A DNA stretch of 64,000 nucleotides from Verrucomicrobiaceae bacterium (GCA_947458455.1 CANGYJ010000006.1:124001-188000), one strand, 5' to 3'; counted from the first letter of the stretch, positions 1 through 9,862 are shown. Numbers and translations are program-made. The notes: a model not told the origin generated them from the sequence alone.

Positions 1-1510
1 ACTGAAGATGACATTCGTGCAGAGCAGGGTGAGGCAGGCGCTGTGGGCTCGGCCAGCGTTTGAGGCATTCGCAGAGATGCCGAGGCAGATCGAGGCAAAG
101 GCGATGCCGGTGAGTGCGGGAAGGATCAAACGAGCGCCGCCATGACCGGGCAAGCCACCCGTCACGAGCTCAATAAACATGCCCATCCAGAAGCTCTGGA
201 GCAGCGAGACGGGGATCACAAAAAGCAGCGCCGCGAGCAAAACGGCCGCAGGACGCACCCCAGCCACACGCTCACGCCCATTGACGGACTTCATGGCGGC
301 AAACTCACGCGAGGCGAGCCGCAGGCTCATGAAAAGGATGAGCAGCACCATCACAAAGTAGATCATCGAGGTGGTGTAGGCAGCGGCCCAGACCTCCGCA
401 CCTTCACTGAAATGGCGCAAATTGGGCTGTGCGAGCAGCCAAGCGATCACCGGGGCCCCGACGAGCAGGCCCACATGAGTGATCCACTCCCGGCGCACAC
501 GGCGCAGGAGCGTCCAGCGGCGCTTCATGAGATGGGCGGCCTGGGAAAAAAGACCGGGCAGTGGCAGCACCGTGCGGGCATCCTCTTCGGTGGATTTTTT
601 CGAATCCTTCTCCTCCGCCTCGGCGGCCTGCTGCTTCATGACGACGGTCTTATCCAAGTCCGAGATATCTTCCTCGGCGGCGGAGAGTTCCTCAGCGGTG
701 GCTCCAAGCTTGAAGGCGGCATAATACGAATCACGGTGGCGCATCCACGAATCTCCCCACCGCTGCGCAGGGCGCTTGGCGAGGCGAGAATAGACCTCGT
801 CGTAAGTGGGAACGGTGAAATAATGCGGTAGAGCTTTGGCCGGACCGTGAAAGGTCACATACCCCTCATGCAGCACAAGCGTGGTATCGTAGGCCGTGAG
901 ATTGGCGAGGCTATCCGTGGCGTGAATGACGATGCGGCCGGGCTGGTCCGCCGCCACGAGTCGCAGCAGCGCCTCCATTTCCCGCTCCGAGCGCACATCC
1001 AAGCCGTGCGTAAAATCATCGCAAAGCACGAGCACGGGATCGGAGACGAGAGCGAGTCCCAGCTTCAGCCTTCGGCGCTGCGCCAGCGGCAGCGGGCCGA
1101 CCCTCTCCGAGGCGATGTTTTCTAAACCGACCACCACAAGGATATGGGAGACCTTTGAAACGATCTGATCGCGGCTGAGGCCTGCGGCACGGAGCATCAG
1201 AGCGCTCATGAGGCTTTCCCGGACGGTGAGATGGACGTGCAGGCAGTCGTCATGTGGCGTGACCCAGCCAAGTTCATTCGGATGCAGCGGCTTGGAGACG
1301 AGATCACGGCCTTTCAGCATGATGGAGCCACCGGAGGCCTCCGTGAGGCCAGCCAGCACCTGGAGAAACGTGGTCTTCCCGCTCGCTGTCGGGCCGATGA
1401 GGGCGAGCAGATGACCGCCAGGTATGGAAAAACCGACCTGCTCAAGCACATGAAGCGGGTCTTTGCCTTTGCGGGTGATGACGTGGGCGAGAGCCTTGAT
1501 TTCCAGCATG
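1..1510 (-). CDS. ABCG-like ABC transporter, ATP-binding plus permease half (3' end cut by window edge)
   Basis: Reading the minus strand from ATG at 1510 gives 503 codons open to the window edge. Residues about 1-220 form an ABC ATPase: Walker A GPTASGKTT (39-47), a Walker B-like VLVLCDDF (about 160-166), D-loop GLDV and the switch histidine in VIHATDS. A charged linker follows (about 290-330). Then come ABC-2 membrane segments, four of which are visible before the edge. The order ATPase then permease is that of ABCG/White-type half transporters. The ATPase is degenerate: the signature is LPLAQ instead of LSGGQ, the Q-loop reads TPHDD where ABCG proteins have PQDD, and the Walker B glutamate is Asp. 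Substrate unknown. It is divergent from the next gene across 161 bp. Confidence 0.85.
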
Positions 1511-1671
1511 TTGGGCTTCTAGACGCTGGCCGCCTCCGGCGCAAGACATAGCAAGGGCGGCACGCCTGACCTGCCGGGGCATCTGGGCGCTGAACTCCAT
1601 GGTGTAAGTGCTTGAGATGCAGCGGATTCCCCGCCAATGTGCGCTCTCATCCATTTTCCCTTCCTGACCTC

Positions 1672-2658
1672 ATGACCACTGGTTCCACCACCCCCCACCG
1701 TGCCTTCATGGGCGTGACGGGCACTGTCTGCGTGGTTCTCATCCTCATCCTGATCGGTGGCTGGCGGTGGTTTTTTCAGGATCTGAGTAAACGCCAGACC
1801 ATCAGCGAGCGGGCTCGCATTCACGAGGCGAGACTGCGTGATCTTGAAAAGCTCGGCCTGGATGCTGAGGCGGGCATTCTCTCGGATTCCGGCGCTCCCG
1901 AAGCCCCCATCGTCTCCCTCCAGGAGATGGCCCCTAAGGGCGCAGCCATCGAAGGCGTCGTCCCACCACCGAGTCAACTTCAAGATCTGCCGCTGCAGGA
2001 GCAAGCCCCAGATTACGCCGAGGCCTTGGAGACGATTCAAGGCTTCTGGAAGGGCCTGAAGGTCAAAGACCGCCTGCCTTATGTGTACAACCCGGATAAG
2101 GTCAAGTCGCTCATGGAGGACTACTATGAAAGGCAGGGGGAGACGGACCCCGACCACACCGAGCTGAAGCAAAAATCCCGACTCATGCTCGATGGCAAAG
2201 CGGAGATCCTTTACTTCAGCCATGCCAGCAGCCGCCCCACCGGCCTCGTCGAGCTAGCCATGCGCCGCGGTGCCAATGGCCGCTTCCTCGTGGACTGGGA
2301 AAGCTTTGCCGGCTACTGCAGCCCCGCTTTCGGCGAGCTGAAGAAGCTCAAACCCGTCGAACCGGTGCAAGTCCGCGCCTTTGTTCGGCTGTTCGAATAC
2401 TACAATTATGAGTTCGCGGACTCGTCGAAGTATCTCTGCGTCAAAATGATCGCCGCGAACGGGGTGGACATGCTCTACGGCTACTGCGAACGTGAATCGG
2501 AACTCGGCCGCTGGCTGGAAGGTCAGCTGTCCCACACTCGCACCGGCAGTGCCATGAGCGGTTACACCTTGCGCATTGCTTATCCAGAAAATGCCCAGTC
2601 AGAGCAATGCGTCTGGCTCAAGCAGGTGGTCGCCTCTCGCTGGCTCGTTCTGGATTGA
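1672..2658 (+). CDS. Hypothetical membrane-anchored protein
   Basis: 328 residues from the ATG at 1672. An in-frame upstream start at 1612 is possible but would add a non-hydrophobic tail. A single membrane segment lies near residues 11-33 (GVTGTVCVVLILILIGGW), followed by a charged helical stretch and a mostly soluble C-terminal domain, so it is probably a signal-anchor protein facing the periplasm. I recognise no catalytic motif or family. The C-terminal part (about 110-328) resembles a small folded domain with several aromatic residues. The gene is divergent from the ABC transporter and followed by a large repeat. Confidence 0.7.
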   Translation: MTTGSTTPHRAFMGVTGTVCVVLILILIGGWRWFFQDLSKRQTISERARIHEARLRDLEKLGLDAEAGILSDSGAPEAPIVSLQEMAPKGAAIEGVVPPPSQLQDLPLQEQAPDYAEALETIQGFWKGLKVKDRLPYVYNPDKVKSLMEDYYERQGETDPDHTELKQKSRLMLDGKAEILYFSHASSRPTGLVELAMRRGANGRFLVDWESFAGYCSPAFGELKKLKPVEPVQVRAFVRLFEYYNYEFADSSKYLCVKMIAANGVDMLYGYCERESELGRWLEGQLSHTRTGSAMSGYTLRIAYPENAQSEQCVWLKQVVASRWLVLD

Positions 2659-2686
2659 ACCATCGAGGACCTACCGGCGACGATCA

Positions 2687-3005
2687 GGCGAAGCAAAGTG
2701 GCCATCTCGCTCTGCGAGATGAGCAGGACGCTTGGCCTACTCACCGGTTCACCGTCTCCAAGCATCCTTCATGCAGGCGAAAGCCTTTTGCTCATTTGCG
2801 GTCGCTTCGCTCCACCACACAGGCAGCCGACGGCTGGCTACTCTGCTGGCGCATCTTCAGTGTCTCTGGATGGATTTCAAACACGGCCTAGCGATATGGA
2901 GCGGGCAGTGGCCACAGGCTCCATGCGTGCCCGTCATTGGATGTCCGCTGAAGTCGCGAGGCGCCACGTTCCTCTCGCGGAGCGAGAGGACGACTTTGCT
3001 TCGCC
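2687..3005. repeat. Long palindromic-ended repeat element (intergenic copy)
   Basis: About 319 bp with inverted ends: the left end begins GGCGAAGCAAAGTGGCC followed by a small palindrome around CATCTCGC, and the right end has CTCGCGGAGCGAGAGG followed by CGACTTTGCTTCGCC. The first ~180 bp align by eye with the reverse complement of 24955-25129 inside the large PVC gene; shared blocks include TTTGCTCATTTGC and GTCGCTTCGCTCC. The two copies therefore belong to one family. The extra length here lies in the right half. It fills most of the 459-bp gap between genes, and I see no credible protein in it. Confidence 0.75.
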
Positions 3006-3060
3006 GATTCGTTGCCGCTGGGGTGGGTAAACCACTAGTGCCCCCACCGATGAGCCCAAC

Positions 3061-3091
3061 AAAAACGGCGTCCCAGTGAAGGGACGCCGTT
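3061..3091 (-). terminator. Rho-independent terminator of the MFS gene
   Basis: On the minus strand a 10-bp perfect stem (AACGGCGTCC with its complement) is followed by TTTTTG. It lies 27 bp past the stop of the MFS transporter gene. Confidence 0.85.
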
Positions 3092-3117
3092 GGAGAGATG
3101 GAGATGCTGAGGTTGCT

Positions 3118-4674
3118 TTACGCAGCCTCGTCGATCTTCACGGCTTTGTAGCCACCGATGCTCTTGAAGTAGAGCAGCAGGAGGAGATAGATCGCGGCCA
3201 TTGCAGCAGGGATGTAGGCATCCGCTTTCAGCGTGGCGCGGTCACCAGCCTGATCGGCTTCGACGACGGTCTTCTGCTGCGGGGTCTTTTCCTTGGCATC
3301 CTTGGCGGCGGCCAGCTTGGTGCCGTCGAGGCCAAAGACTTCGGTGGACTTCAGGTTGAGGAAGGAGCTAGGCGTGGCGGCTTTGTACTCGCTGTAGAGA
3401 GCGGCATCGGTCTTGTTGAGCGCTTCACCGGCGAAGCGGTCTTTGCAGTAGCCGAGGCCTGGGCCACCGATCAAGCCAGCGGAGAGCATGCCAATGCCAC
3501 CCATGATGGACATCGCCACCGCGCCGGACTGAGGAAAGCGGTCGCCGACGACGGCAAGCATGGTGGGCCAGAAGAAGGTCTTGCCAACGGCATAGATGCC
3601 GAGAGCGACGAGAGCCACGGTAAAGGTCTGCATGCCGCTGGCGAGCACAAGACCAACAGAGGCGATGATAGCGCAAACGACCAGCAGGCCGATGGGGGAG
3701 AGTTTGAGGGTCTTTTCGATCCAGTGGGCGCAGAAACGCAGGCCGAACATGATGGCGGAGGTCCAGATGAAGAGGTACTTGCCCTCCTCGGAGGTGAAGA
3801 GATTGCCGGTGATGTTCTGAATCCAGCCATCCGTGCCGAGTTCAACCGCGCCAACGAGGGCGTGAACCACAAAAAGCACAAAGAGAAGGATGGAGCCGAG
3901 CGAGAACTTCGTGATCACCGCCACTGCGATGAGAAGGATGCCGCCGATGGCGTAGCCGATGACCTTGGCGTTGTCAGGAGAGAAGGCCTTCGCGATGTCG
4001 CCGAAGAAATTGGCGAGCAGGTAGCAGGCGACAAGGGCACCGAGGATGCCGACAGGCTTGAGCATGCTGACGAAGCTGGCACCTTTTTCGGCGGCTTCGG
4101 ATTTCGGGAACTTCTGACCCATGAACATGATCGCGTAGAGCACGGTAGGGATGAGGTAGAGGGCGAGCTGGGTCTTCCAGCCGACCTGCATCTTGTCGTC
4201 GAGCACCCAGCCAGCCACGGAGCCGAGCACCATGCCAGCAGGCCAGGAGGCATGCAGGATGTTCAGGTAATGCGTGCGGTTTTCCGGGAAGAGGGTAGCC
4301 ACGAGAGGATTGGCCACGGCTTCGAGCGTGCCGTTGGCATAGGCGAAGATGAACATGCCCCAGAAGAGGAAGTCATACGCGTTTGCAGGCGTGCTGGCAC
4401 CAAAGGTCACGAAGGCCGAGACGATGTGGCAGATCAGAGCGAGGGCGACGAGCTTGCCGTAGCCGATTTTGTCCACGATCAGGCCGCCGAAGATGATGCC
4501 GAAGCAGAAGCCGGAGAAACCCGCACCGCCGATGGCTCCGAGCTGGGCTCCAGTGAAGCCGAACTCCTTGCCCCAGTTGTCAAAGATGCCGCCACGGATG
4601 GCGAAGCCGACGCCGGCGGCCAGAATGGCCATGAATCCGGCCCAGAGAAGTCTCATTCGATTGTTTTCGCTCAT
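3118..4674 (-). CDS. MFS transporter, sugar/FucP-like
   Basis: 518 residues with about 12-14 hydrophobic segments. The N-terminal part ([20 protein letters not shown]) and the loop DKIGYGK after the second segment follow the major facilitator pattern. The segment around [20 protein letters not shown] resembles the fucose/hexose symporter branch (FucP-like), so a sugar or sugar-derivative substrate is likely but unproven. A long non-membrane loop of about 90 residues near the C-terminus (residues 400-485) precedes the last segment, which is unusual. A terminator follows at once, so the gene is probably a single transcription unit. It is divergent from the PBP5-like gene. Confidence 0.85.
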   Translation of the reverse strand: MSENNRMRLLWAGFMAILAAGVGFAIRGGIFDNWGKEFGFTGAQLGAIGGAGFSGFCFGIIFGGLIVDKIGYGKLVALALICHIVSAFVTFGASTPANAYDFLFWGMFIFAYANGTLEAVANPLVATLFPENRTHYLNILHASWPAGMVLGSVAGWVLDDKMQVGWKTQLALYLIPTVLYAIMFMGQKFPKSEAAEKGASFVSMLKPVGILGALVACYLLANFFGDIAKAFSPDNAKVIGYAIGGILLIAVAVITKFSLGSILLFVLFVVHALVGAVELGTDGWIQNITGNLFTSEEGKYLFIWTSAIMFGLRFCAHWIEKTLKLSPIGLLVVCAIIASVGLVLASGMQTFTVALVALGIYAVGKTFFWPTMLAVVGDRFPQSGAVAMSIMGGIGMLSAGLIGGPGLGYCKDRFAGEALNKTDAALYSEYKAATPSSFLNLKSTEVFGLDGTKLAAAKDAKEKTPQQKTVVEADQAGDRATLKADAYIPAAMAAIYLLLLLYFKSIGGYKAVKIDEAA

Positions 4675-4861
4675 AGTCGTGATGTTGATGGTATAGTTGG
4701 TATGTGTTGTTCGGGTTGGGAGTGCAGGAAAGCGCGTGTTTTAGGGGCCGCCTATCGCGGCGACAAGGAAAAAGTTCTTTCCATGCAGAAGAAGTACGGG
4801 GCGGCGGCCAGATAAATCGTTGGTTGCGGCACCGGGCGGGGTTGCTAAAGCAGGGGCCTCC

Positions 4862-5830
4862 ATGACCGCATCCGCCTTTGCCCGCTCCCGTTTCACGCGC
4901 CTGCTCGTGCTCGGCCTCACGCTTTGCCTCGGCAGCCTCTCGGCCTGGGCGCAGTCCTCCGTCATTGTGGTGGATGCCTTCAACCGCAAAGTCCACGTCG
5001 CCGGAAATGCCAATGCGAAGCGCCCGGTGGGTGGCCTGGCCAAAATCGCCACCTGCATGGTCGCGCTCGATTGGGCGGAGGCTTCCCGCGTGGGGGTGAA
5101 TGTGCTCGCCCCCGTGCCGGACTACGCCACCGCCATCGCCGGAGCCCCTTCCCCGCTCGGTCTCCAGCCCGGCGATACCATGACGCTACGTGATCTGATC
5201 TACGCCACCATGATGGGCAGTGACAATGTGGCTGCCATCACGCTCGGCGATTTCGTCGGCCGCGATCATCTGGCTCGTCTCGGCAAAGGTGGCCACCCGA
5301 TGGATGAATTTGTGCGCCAGATGAACCAACTCGCCAAGCGTGAAGGCTGCAAGGGCACTCGCTTCACCAATTCCCACGGCCTGGAAAACTCCCGCCCGGT
5401 GCCTTACTCCACGGCGGCGGACATCGCCCGCCTCTCCGTCTATGCCGCCTCCCGCCCCGCGATGCGCTTTTACACCAATCAAGGCACCCGCGATGTCACC
5501 CTCTACCGTGCGGGCCAATCCATCAAAGTCGGTGTACAGAATACCAACCAGCTCCTCGGCACCGATGGCATCGACGGCATCAAAACGGCCAACACCGCCA
5601 TGTCCGGCGGCTGCTGTGTCGTCTCCGCTGAGAGAGCCTCCACCGTGCTCAAGCAGGCGGATAACAGCAGCCAAATCTACCGCCACCGCATGATCGTCGT
5701 CGTGCTCGGCAGCGCGAATCCCTTCTACGAAGCCCGCGGCCTCCTCCAGCAAGGTTGGGCTGCCTATGACCGCTGGCTGGCCGCCGGTCGCCCCATCACC
5801 AACAAGAAGCAGATGCTCGCGGATTTCTAA
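4862..5830 (+). CDS. PBP5/DacA-like D-alanyl-D-alanine carboxypeptidase family protein, catalytic serine absent
   Basis: 322 residues from ATG 4862, chosen because it begins a clear signal peptide (hydrophobic core LLVLGLTLCLG, cleavage near AWAQS). The fold is that of serine-type D-Ala-D-Ala carboxypeptidases (peptidase S11): the SxN motif is present as GSDN near residue 120, followed by FTNSHGLEN. The SxxK motif reads GGLAK, so the nucleophilic Ser is Gly, and the KTG motif reads KTA. In active family members the first motif is typically ASLTK. The protein is thus either an inactive relative, perhaps a peptidoglycan-binding pseudoenzyme, or it uses an unrecognised chemistry. A few starts lie upstream, but only this one gives a signal peptide. 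Confidence 0.8.
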   Translation: MTASAFARSRFTRLLVLGLTLCLGSLSAWAQSSVIVVDAFNRKVHVAGNANAKRPVGGLAKIATCMVALDWAEASRVGVNVLAPVPDYATAIAGAPSPLGLQPGDTMTLRDLIYATMMGSDNVAAITLGDFVGRDHLARLGKGGHPMDEFVRQMNQLAKREGCKGTRFTNSHGLENSRPVPYSTAADIARLSVYAASRPAMRFYTNQGTRDVTLYRAGQSIKVGVQNTNQLLGTDGIDGIKTANTAMSGGCCVVSAERASTVLKQADNSSQIYRHRMIVVVLGSANPFYEARGLLQQGWAAYDRWLAAGRPITNKKQMLADF

Positions 5831-5898
5831 CTCAAGTCTCCCGCGGCCCTTTTCCTGCTTCGGTCATCTCACATCCCTCATCTCCCAATACAAAACAC

Positions 5899-6975
5899 AT
5901 GCGCATCGGTATCTTGAACAGCGGCGGGGATTGCCCCGGACTTAATGCAGTCATCCATGGCGTCGTCGGCGCCGCCAGCACCCTCGGATGGGAGGTCGTG
6001 GGCTTCCGCGATGGCTTTGAGGGCCTGCTGCCACCCGGTGACTACATGATGCTCGATCCCGAGCGCACCGTGGGCATCATGAAACTCGGCGGCACCATCC
6101 TCGGCACCACAAACAAAGGTCACTTCGTCGCCAAAGTGGGTGAAGGAAACGTCGCCAAAGTTCCAGACGAGATCATCAACAAGGCCAAGGGCACGCTTCG
6201 TCATCTCGAAATCGGTGCCCTCATCGTCGTCGGCGGAGACGGCAGCCTCACCACCGGCATGCAGCTTTGCGAGGCCGGCATCCCCGTCATCGGCGTGCCA
6301 AAGACCATCGACAACGACCTCAGCGCCACGGCTTACACCTTCGGCTTCGACAGCGCTTACTCCGCCGTCGTCGATGCGCTCGATCGCCTTCACACCACCG
6401 CCGAAAGCCACAAACGCGCCATGGTGCTCGAAGTCATGGGCCGTCACGCCGGCTGGATCGCCCTTTACGGCGGCATGGCTGGCGGCGCGGATGTGATCTT
6501 GCTGCCTGAGATTCCTTTCCAAATGGAGCATGTGGCCGAAGCCATCCGCAAACGCGATGCCGCTGGCCATCACAGCACCCTCGTCGTCGTGGCGGAAGGC
6601 GCCCGCATGGAGGAAGGCATGCTCCTCACCAAAGGCGGCGGTGAAGCTGGCGAAGTCCGCCTCGGCGGCATCGGCGACCACGTCGCGAAGCAGATTGAAA
6701 AGCTCACCGGCAAGGAAACCCGCTCCTGCACCCTCGGTCACCTTCAACGCGGTGGTGCCCCCACCGCTCTCGACCGCATCCTCGGCATCCGCTTTGGCGT
6801 GAAAGCCGTCCACCTCATCGCCGAAGGCAAATTCGGCCGCATGGTCAGCTACCAGCAGTATCAGGTGGGTGATGTCGCCATCGAAGAAGCCGTGAACAAA
6901 CTCCGCCTCGTCAGCAAGGACGGCGATGTCGTCCAGGCCGCCCGCTCCATCGGCGTCAGCTTCGGCGATTCCTGA
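5899..6975 (+). CDS. pfkA: 6-phosphofructokinase
   Basis: 358 residues. It phosphorylates fructose 6-phosphate in glycolysis in the cytoplasm. Family motifs in order: GILNSGGDCPGLNAVI at the N-terminus, GGDGS near residue 115, PKTIDNDL near 135, MGRHAGWIA near 180 and LGHLQRGG near 283. The Gly in GGDGS is the ATP-type residue (PPi enzymes have Asp), whereas Lys in PKTIDND is the residue usual in PPi-dependent and mixed-clade enzymes; ATP use is therefore likely but not certain. The gene stands alone between the PBP5-like gene and the convergent mnmE, 6 bp from the mnmE stop. No clear ribosome-binding site is seen. Confidence 0.95.
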   Translation: MRIGILNSGGDCPGLNAVIHGVVGAASTLGWEVVGFRDGFEGLLPPGDYMMLDPERTVGIMKLGGTILGTTNKGHFVAKVGEGNVAKVPDEIINKAKGTLRHLEIGALIVVGGDGSLTTGMQLCEAGIPVIGVPKTIDNDLSATAYTFGFDSAYSAVVDALDRLHTTAESHKRAMVLEVMGRHAGWIALYGGMAGGADVILLPEIPFQMEHVAEAIRKRDAAGHHSTLVVVAEGARMEEGMLLTKGGGEAGEVRLGGIGDHVAKQIEKLTGKETRSCTLGHLQRGGAPTALDRILGIRFGVKAVHLIAEGKFGRMVSYQQYQVGDVAIEEAVNKLRLVSKDGDVVQAARSIGVSFGDS

Positions 6976-6981
6976 TCCCGC

Positions 6982-8328
6982 TCACTTCCCGATGCAGAAG
7001 CTGGAGAAGATCACATCGAGGATCTGCTCCACATCCACCTGCCCGATCACATCCCCGAGCGCCTGCAACGACTCGCGAAGCTCCAACGCGATGAATTCGG
7101 GCGCTTCATTCGATTCAATGGCGGCTCGCGCAGCGGCCAGGCGCTCCACGCTGCGTTGGAACGCCGCTTGATGGCGGGCATTGATCGCAATGGGATGATC
7201 GGAGGCCAGCGGTCCCGCCTTCGCGATGACCTCGCGAATGGCGTTTCGCAGCGCCTCGATACCTTCGTTTTGCACGCAGGAGACGCGGATGGCGGCTTTT
7301 TCACTTTCCCAGCCCGGATGCAGGCCGAGATCGGTTTTGTTCAAGATGACGAGGTGACGCTCCGAGAGTCCCGCAGGCACTTCGAGGCGTTTCGTGGCTT
7401 CAAGGGACTGGCTGGCATCGAGGACCTCCAAAATGAGATCCGCACGCTCCAACTCGCGCTGCGTGCGTTCGATGCCGATGCGCTCAATGGCATCCTGTGA
7501 ATCGCGAAGGCCGGCGGTATCCACCAGACGCAGCGGAATGCCATGCACCTGGATGATTTCCTCGATCGTATCCCGCGTGGTGCCCGCTGTGGGACTCACG
7601 ATGGCACGCTCAAAGCCGAGCAGGAGATTGAGCAAGCTGCTCTTGCCCACATTGGGTGCCCCGGAGATCACCGTGCGAGCACCGTGACGCAGGATGCGAC
7701 CTTGCTCCGAAGTGGCGAGGAGCTTGCGGGCATGCGCTTGAACGGCGTCGATCCGGCGGAGCAGGTCGGCACCCGTCTCCGGGGAGATGTCTTCATCGGG
7801 AAAGTCGATGTAGGCCTCGATGTGAGCCAGCACCGGCACGAGCATCTGCTGCATTTGAGATGCCTCACGGCCGATGGCACCACCGAGTTGCTCATTCGCG
7901 GCTCGCAGCGCCAGCGTGCTCTGCGCATGGATGAGATCCATCACCGCCTCCGCCTGGGTGAGATCCATTTTGCCATTCAAAAAGGCCCTTTGGGTGAATT
8001 CACCCGGCTCAGCCGCCCTCGCTCCACAGGCCAGCACTCGCTCAAGAACCCGCTGGGTGACGAGCACGCCGCCGTGACCATGAAACTCGATCACGTCCTC
8101 GCCCGTGTAGCTGGCCGGACCTTGAAAATGCAGCAGCACGCCGGAATCGAGCCCCGCGCCGTTTTCATCCAGCACCTGCACGAGATGGGCGCGACGCGGC
8201 ACCACCTTCGCGGGCAGCTTGAAGGCCTTTGAGGCGATGGCGAGCGCCTTCGAGCCGGAGAGGCGGATCACGGAGATCGCGGCCTCGCCGGTCGCGGTGG
8301 AGATGGCGGCGATGGTATCGGAAAGCAT
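6982..8328 (-). CDS. mnmE: tRNA-5-carboxymethylaminomethyl-2-thiouridine GTPase MnmE
   Basis: 448 residues from ATG 8328, chosen because a GGAGG lies 11 nt upstream on the minus strand and because the text MLSDTIAAIST matches the family start; an in-frame upstream start at 8370 is less likely. MnmE with MnmG modifies U34 of certain tRNAs. An N-terminal folate-binding domain (1-115) and helical domain are followed by an inserted G domain with GAPNVGKSS (about residue 223), DTAGLRDSQD and NKTD. The C-terminus ends in the hallmark CIGK. The partner thiolase mnmA is also in this window (50995-52065). Convergent with pfkA. Confidence 0.97.
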   Translation of the reverse strand: MLSDTIAAISTATGEAAISVIRLSGSKALAIASKAFKLPAKVVPRRAHLVQVLDENGAGLDSGVLLHFQGPASYTGEDVIEFHGHGGVLVTQRVLERVLACGARAAEPGEFTQRAFLNGKMDLTQAEAVMDLIHAQSTLALRAANEQLGGAIGREASQMQQMLVPVLAHIEAYIDFPDEDISPETGADLLRRIDAVQAHARKLLATSEQGRILRHGARTVISGAPNVGKSSLLNLLLGFERAIVSPTAGTTRDTIEEIIQVHGIPLRLVDTAGLRDSQDAIERIGIERTQRELERADLILEVLDASQSLEATKRLEVPAGLSERHLVILNKTDLGLHPGWESEKAAIRVSCVQNEGIEALRNAIREVIAKAGPLASDHPIAINARHQAAFQRSVERLAAARAAIESNEAPEFIALELRESLQALGDVIGQVDVEQILDVIFSSFCIGK

Positions 8329-8459
8329 GGAAAGAGGTGCCTCCGATACGTCCCGCCCCGCGTATCTCAAGCCGCCCTTTCAAACTCGACCCCAGCTTTT
8401 TCACGATCCTTCGCCTCGTGCATTCTTGACCCTTCCGCACATCTCCCCACCATCGCCGC

Positions 8460-9107
8460 ATGCCTCTTCGAATCCTGCACGAAATGCTCCACACCCCGGT
8501 GATGGACATTTTGCATCATTTGAAGCGCTCCCAAGGCATGACCGCCGGGGAACTGGCCGAGCGCATGAAGATGAGCTACATGGGCGTGAAGCAGCACTGC
8601 GATGAGCTGGTGAAAAAGGAGTTCATCGACACCTTCCGCCGTGCCAAAGGCTCCGGCAGGCCAGAAAAACTCTACCGCCTCACCCGTCGGCTCGATCCCT
8701 TGTTTGATGAAAGCGGCGCCTCCATCGCCCTCGGCCTCCTGGCCGCCGCCCAGCGTGTGTATGGTGAAACCGCCGCCGCGAAGCTGCTCTACGCTTGGTT
8801 TCAGGCCAAAACCGAAACCTACGCCCGCAAGCTCGCCGGAGCCGATGATCTCCTGACCAAAGCCAAGATGCTCTCGAAGCTGCGCAGCGCCGAAGGCTGC
8901 ATCTGCGCCGTCCAGCAGGACGCGGAAACCGGCGCTCTCAGCCTCGTCGAGCATCATCAGCCCCTGCGTGAGCTCGCCGCCGAGCACGACATCGTGCCCG
9001 AGCTGGAATGCGAGCTCATCGAAAAGCTCCTGGCCTGCGAAGTGAGCCGATACGTCGAGGAAATCTCCGGCCTCGTGCGTATAACCTATCGCCTCACTCC
9101 GCGTTGA
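8460..9107 (+). CDS. ArsR/SufR-like winged-helix transcriptional regulator
   Basis: 215 residues. The N-terminal winged helix (about 10-75) carries TAGELAERMKMSYMGVKQH as recognition region and the wing GSGRPEKLYRLT, very like the SufR/DeoR-ArsR branch. The C-terminal part (ICAVQQDAETGALSLVEHH, LECELIEKLL) aligns with the SufR sensor domain. However, the Cys cluster that binds Fe-S in SufR is not present at the expected place (HHQPLRELAAEHD), so it probably senses something else. It lies 20 bp upstream of a lipoprotein gene and an L,D-transpeptidase gene on the same strand, and may control that envelope run. Confidence 0.8.
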   Translation: MPLRILHEMLHTPVMDILHHLKRSQGMTAGELAERMKMSYMGVKQHCDELVKKEFIDTFRRAKGSGRPEKLYRLTRRLDPLFDESGASIALGLLAAAQRVYGETAAAKLLYAWFQAKTETYARKLAGADDLLTKAKMLSKLRSAEGCICAVQQDAETGALSLVEHHQPLRELAAEHDIVPELECELIEKLLACEVSRYVEEISGLVRITYRLTPR

Positions 9108-9127
9108 TCCCCCTTCCCTGCTTTCGC

Positions 9128-9841
9128 ATGCTTTCCCGTCTGCTCTGCCCCACCCTGCTGCTCCTCCTTACCTCCTGCCAGTATCAAAACTCGCTGCTCC
9201 CCTCCTGGCAGCAGGACACCACCCTCATTTACAACGGCCAGGCCGCCGCCCGCGCCCAGCAGAGCACCACGCCTCACCTCGTCGCCCGGGCCATCTACGC
9301 GGCCCCAGGCCACATCGAGACCCTCATCGCCCGCCAGGATGACTCGCCGGATGCGGTCAAAAACCTCACCACCATCGGTGATGGCACCATTGCCCTCGGC
9401 TTCAGCGATGCCGCCACCGGCCAGTTCCTCGACGTGAAGCAGTGCGGCGGCGCCCTCTTCATCGCTGGCCTTCCAAACCAGGCCTACCGCATCCATCTTC
9501 AAAATCTCACGCCCATGCCGCTCGACCTCGCCGTGGGCATCGACGGGCAGGACATCACTGCCGGAGGCGTGGCCGCGTGGAAGCGCTCCAGCCTCCGCCT
9601 TGCCGCCAAACAATCCCTCATCCTCGACCGCAGCCCCAAGACGAATGCGCCGCTGCTCTTCCGCAGCGTGAAAGGCGATGCCGCCTTGTTTGAGACCCAT
9701 CCCTCCGGCACTCGTGGCCTCATTCAAATCGCCGTCTGGCTCTCCAAGGATGCGCCCAGCCTCACCGGTCAGCCCATCCGCCCCAGCGAGTATCCCCCGC
9801 TGAACCTCCTCCCGATGGACAAGGCGCATCAGTATCGCTGA
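9128..9841 (+). CDS. Hypothetical lipoprotein
   Basis: 237 residues. The ATG at 9128 was chosen because it starts a lipoprotein signal (MLSRLLCPTLLLLLTSC, lipobox LTSC). The mature part is soluble and largely beta-rich in appearance, with GDGTIALGFSDAATGQF and QAYRIHLQNLTPMPLD. I do not recognise a family; repeated phrases about non-metric beta strands suggest a small beta-sandwich. It lies between the SufR-like regulator and an L,D-transpeptidase on the same strand, with 20-bp gaps on both sides, so the three are likely co-transcribed. Confidence 0.75.
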   Translation: MLSRLLCPTLLLLLTSCQYQNSLLPSWQQDTTLIYNGQAAARAQQSTTPHLVARAIYAAPGHIETLIARQDDSPDAVKNLTTIGDGTIALGFSDAATGQFLDVKQCGGALFIAGLPNQAYRIHLQNLTPMPLDLAVGIDGQDITAGGVAAWKRSSLRLAAKQSLILDRSPKTNAPLLFRSVKGDAALFETHPSGTRGLIQIAVWLSKDAPSLTGQPIRPSEYPPLNLLPMDKAHQYR

Positions 9842-9862
9842 CCTTCGAAGCCCGAGGTGCCG

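Noticed and set aside
2698-3079. Several 90-115 codon open frames in the 2.7-3.1 kb gap
   Set aside because: They overlap the long repeat, have no shared start context and translate to repeat-derived text; I treat them as non-coding.
3076-4815. A 579-codon plus-strand open frame opposite the MFS transporter
   Set aside because: The minus-strand frame shows full MFS features and a terminator; the plus frame is low-complexity Asp/Glu/Gly text.
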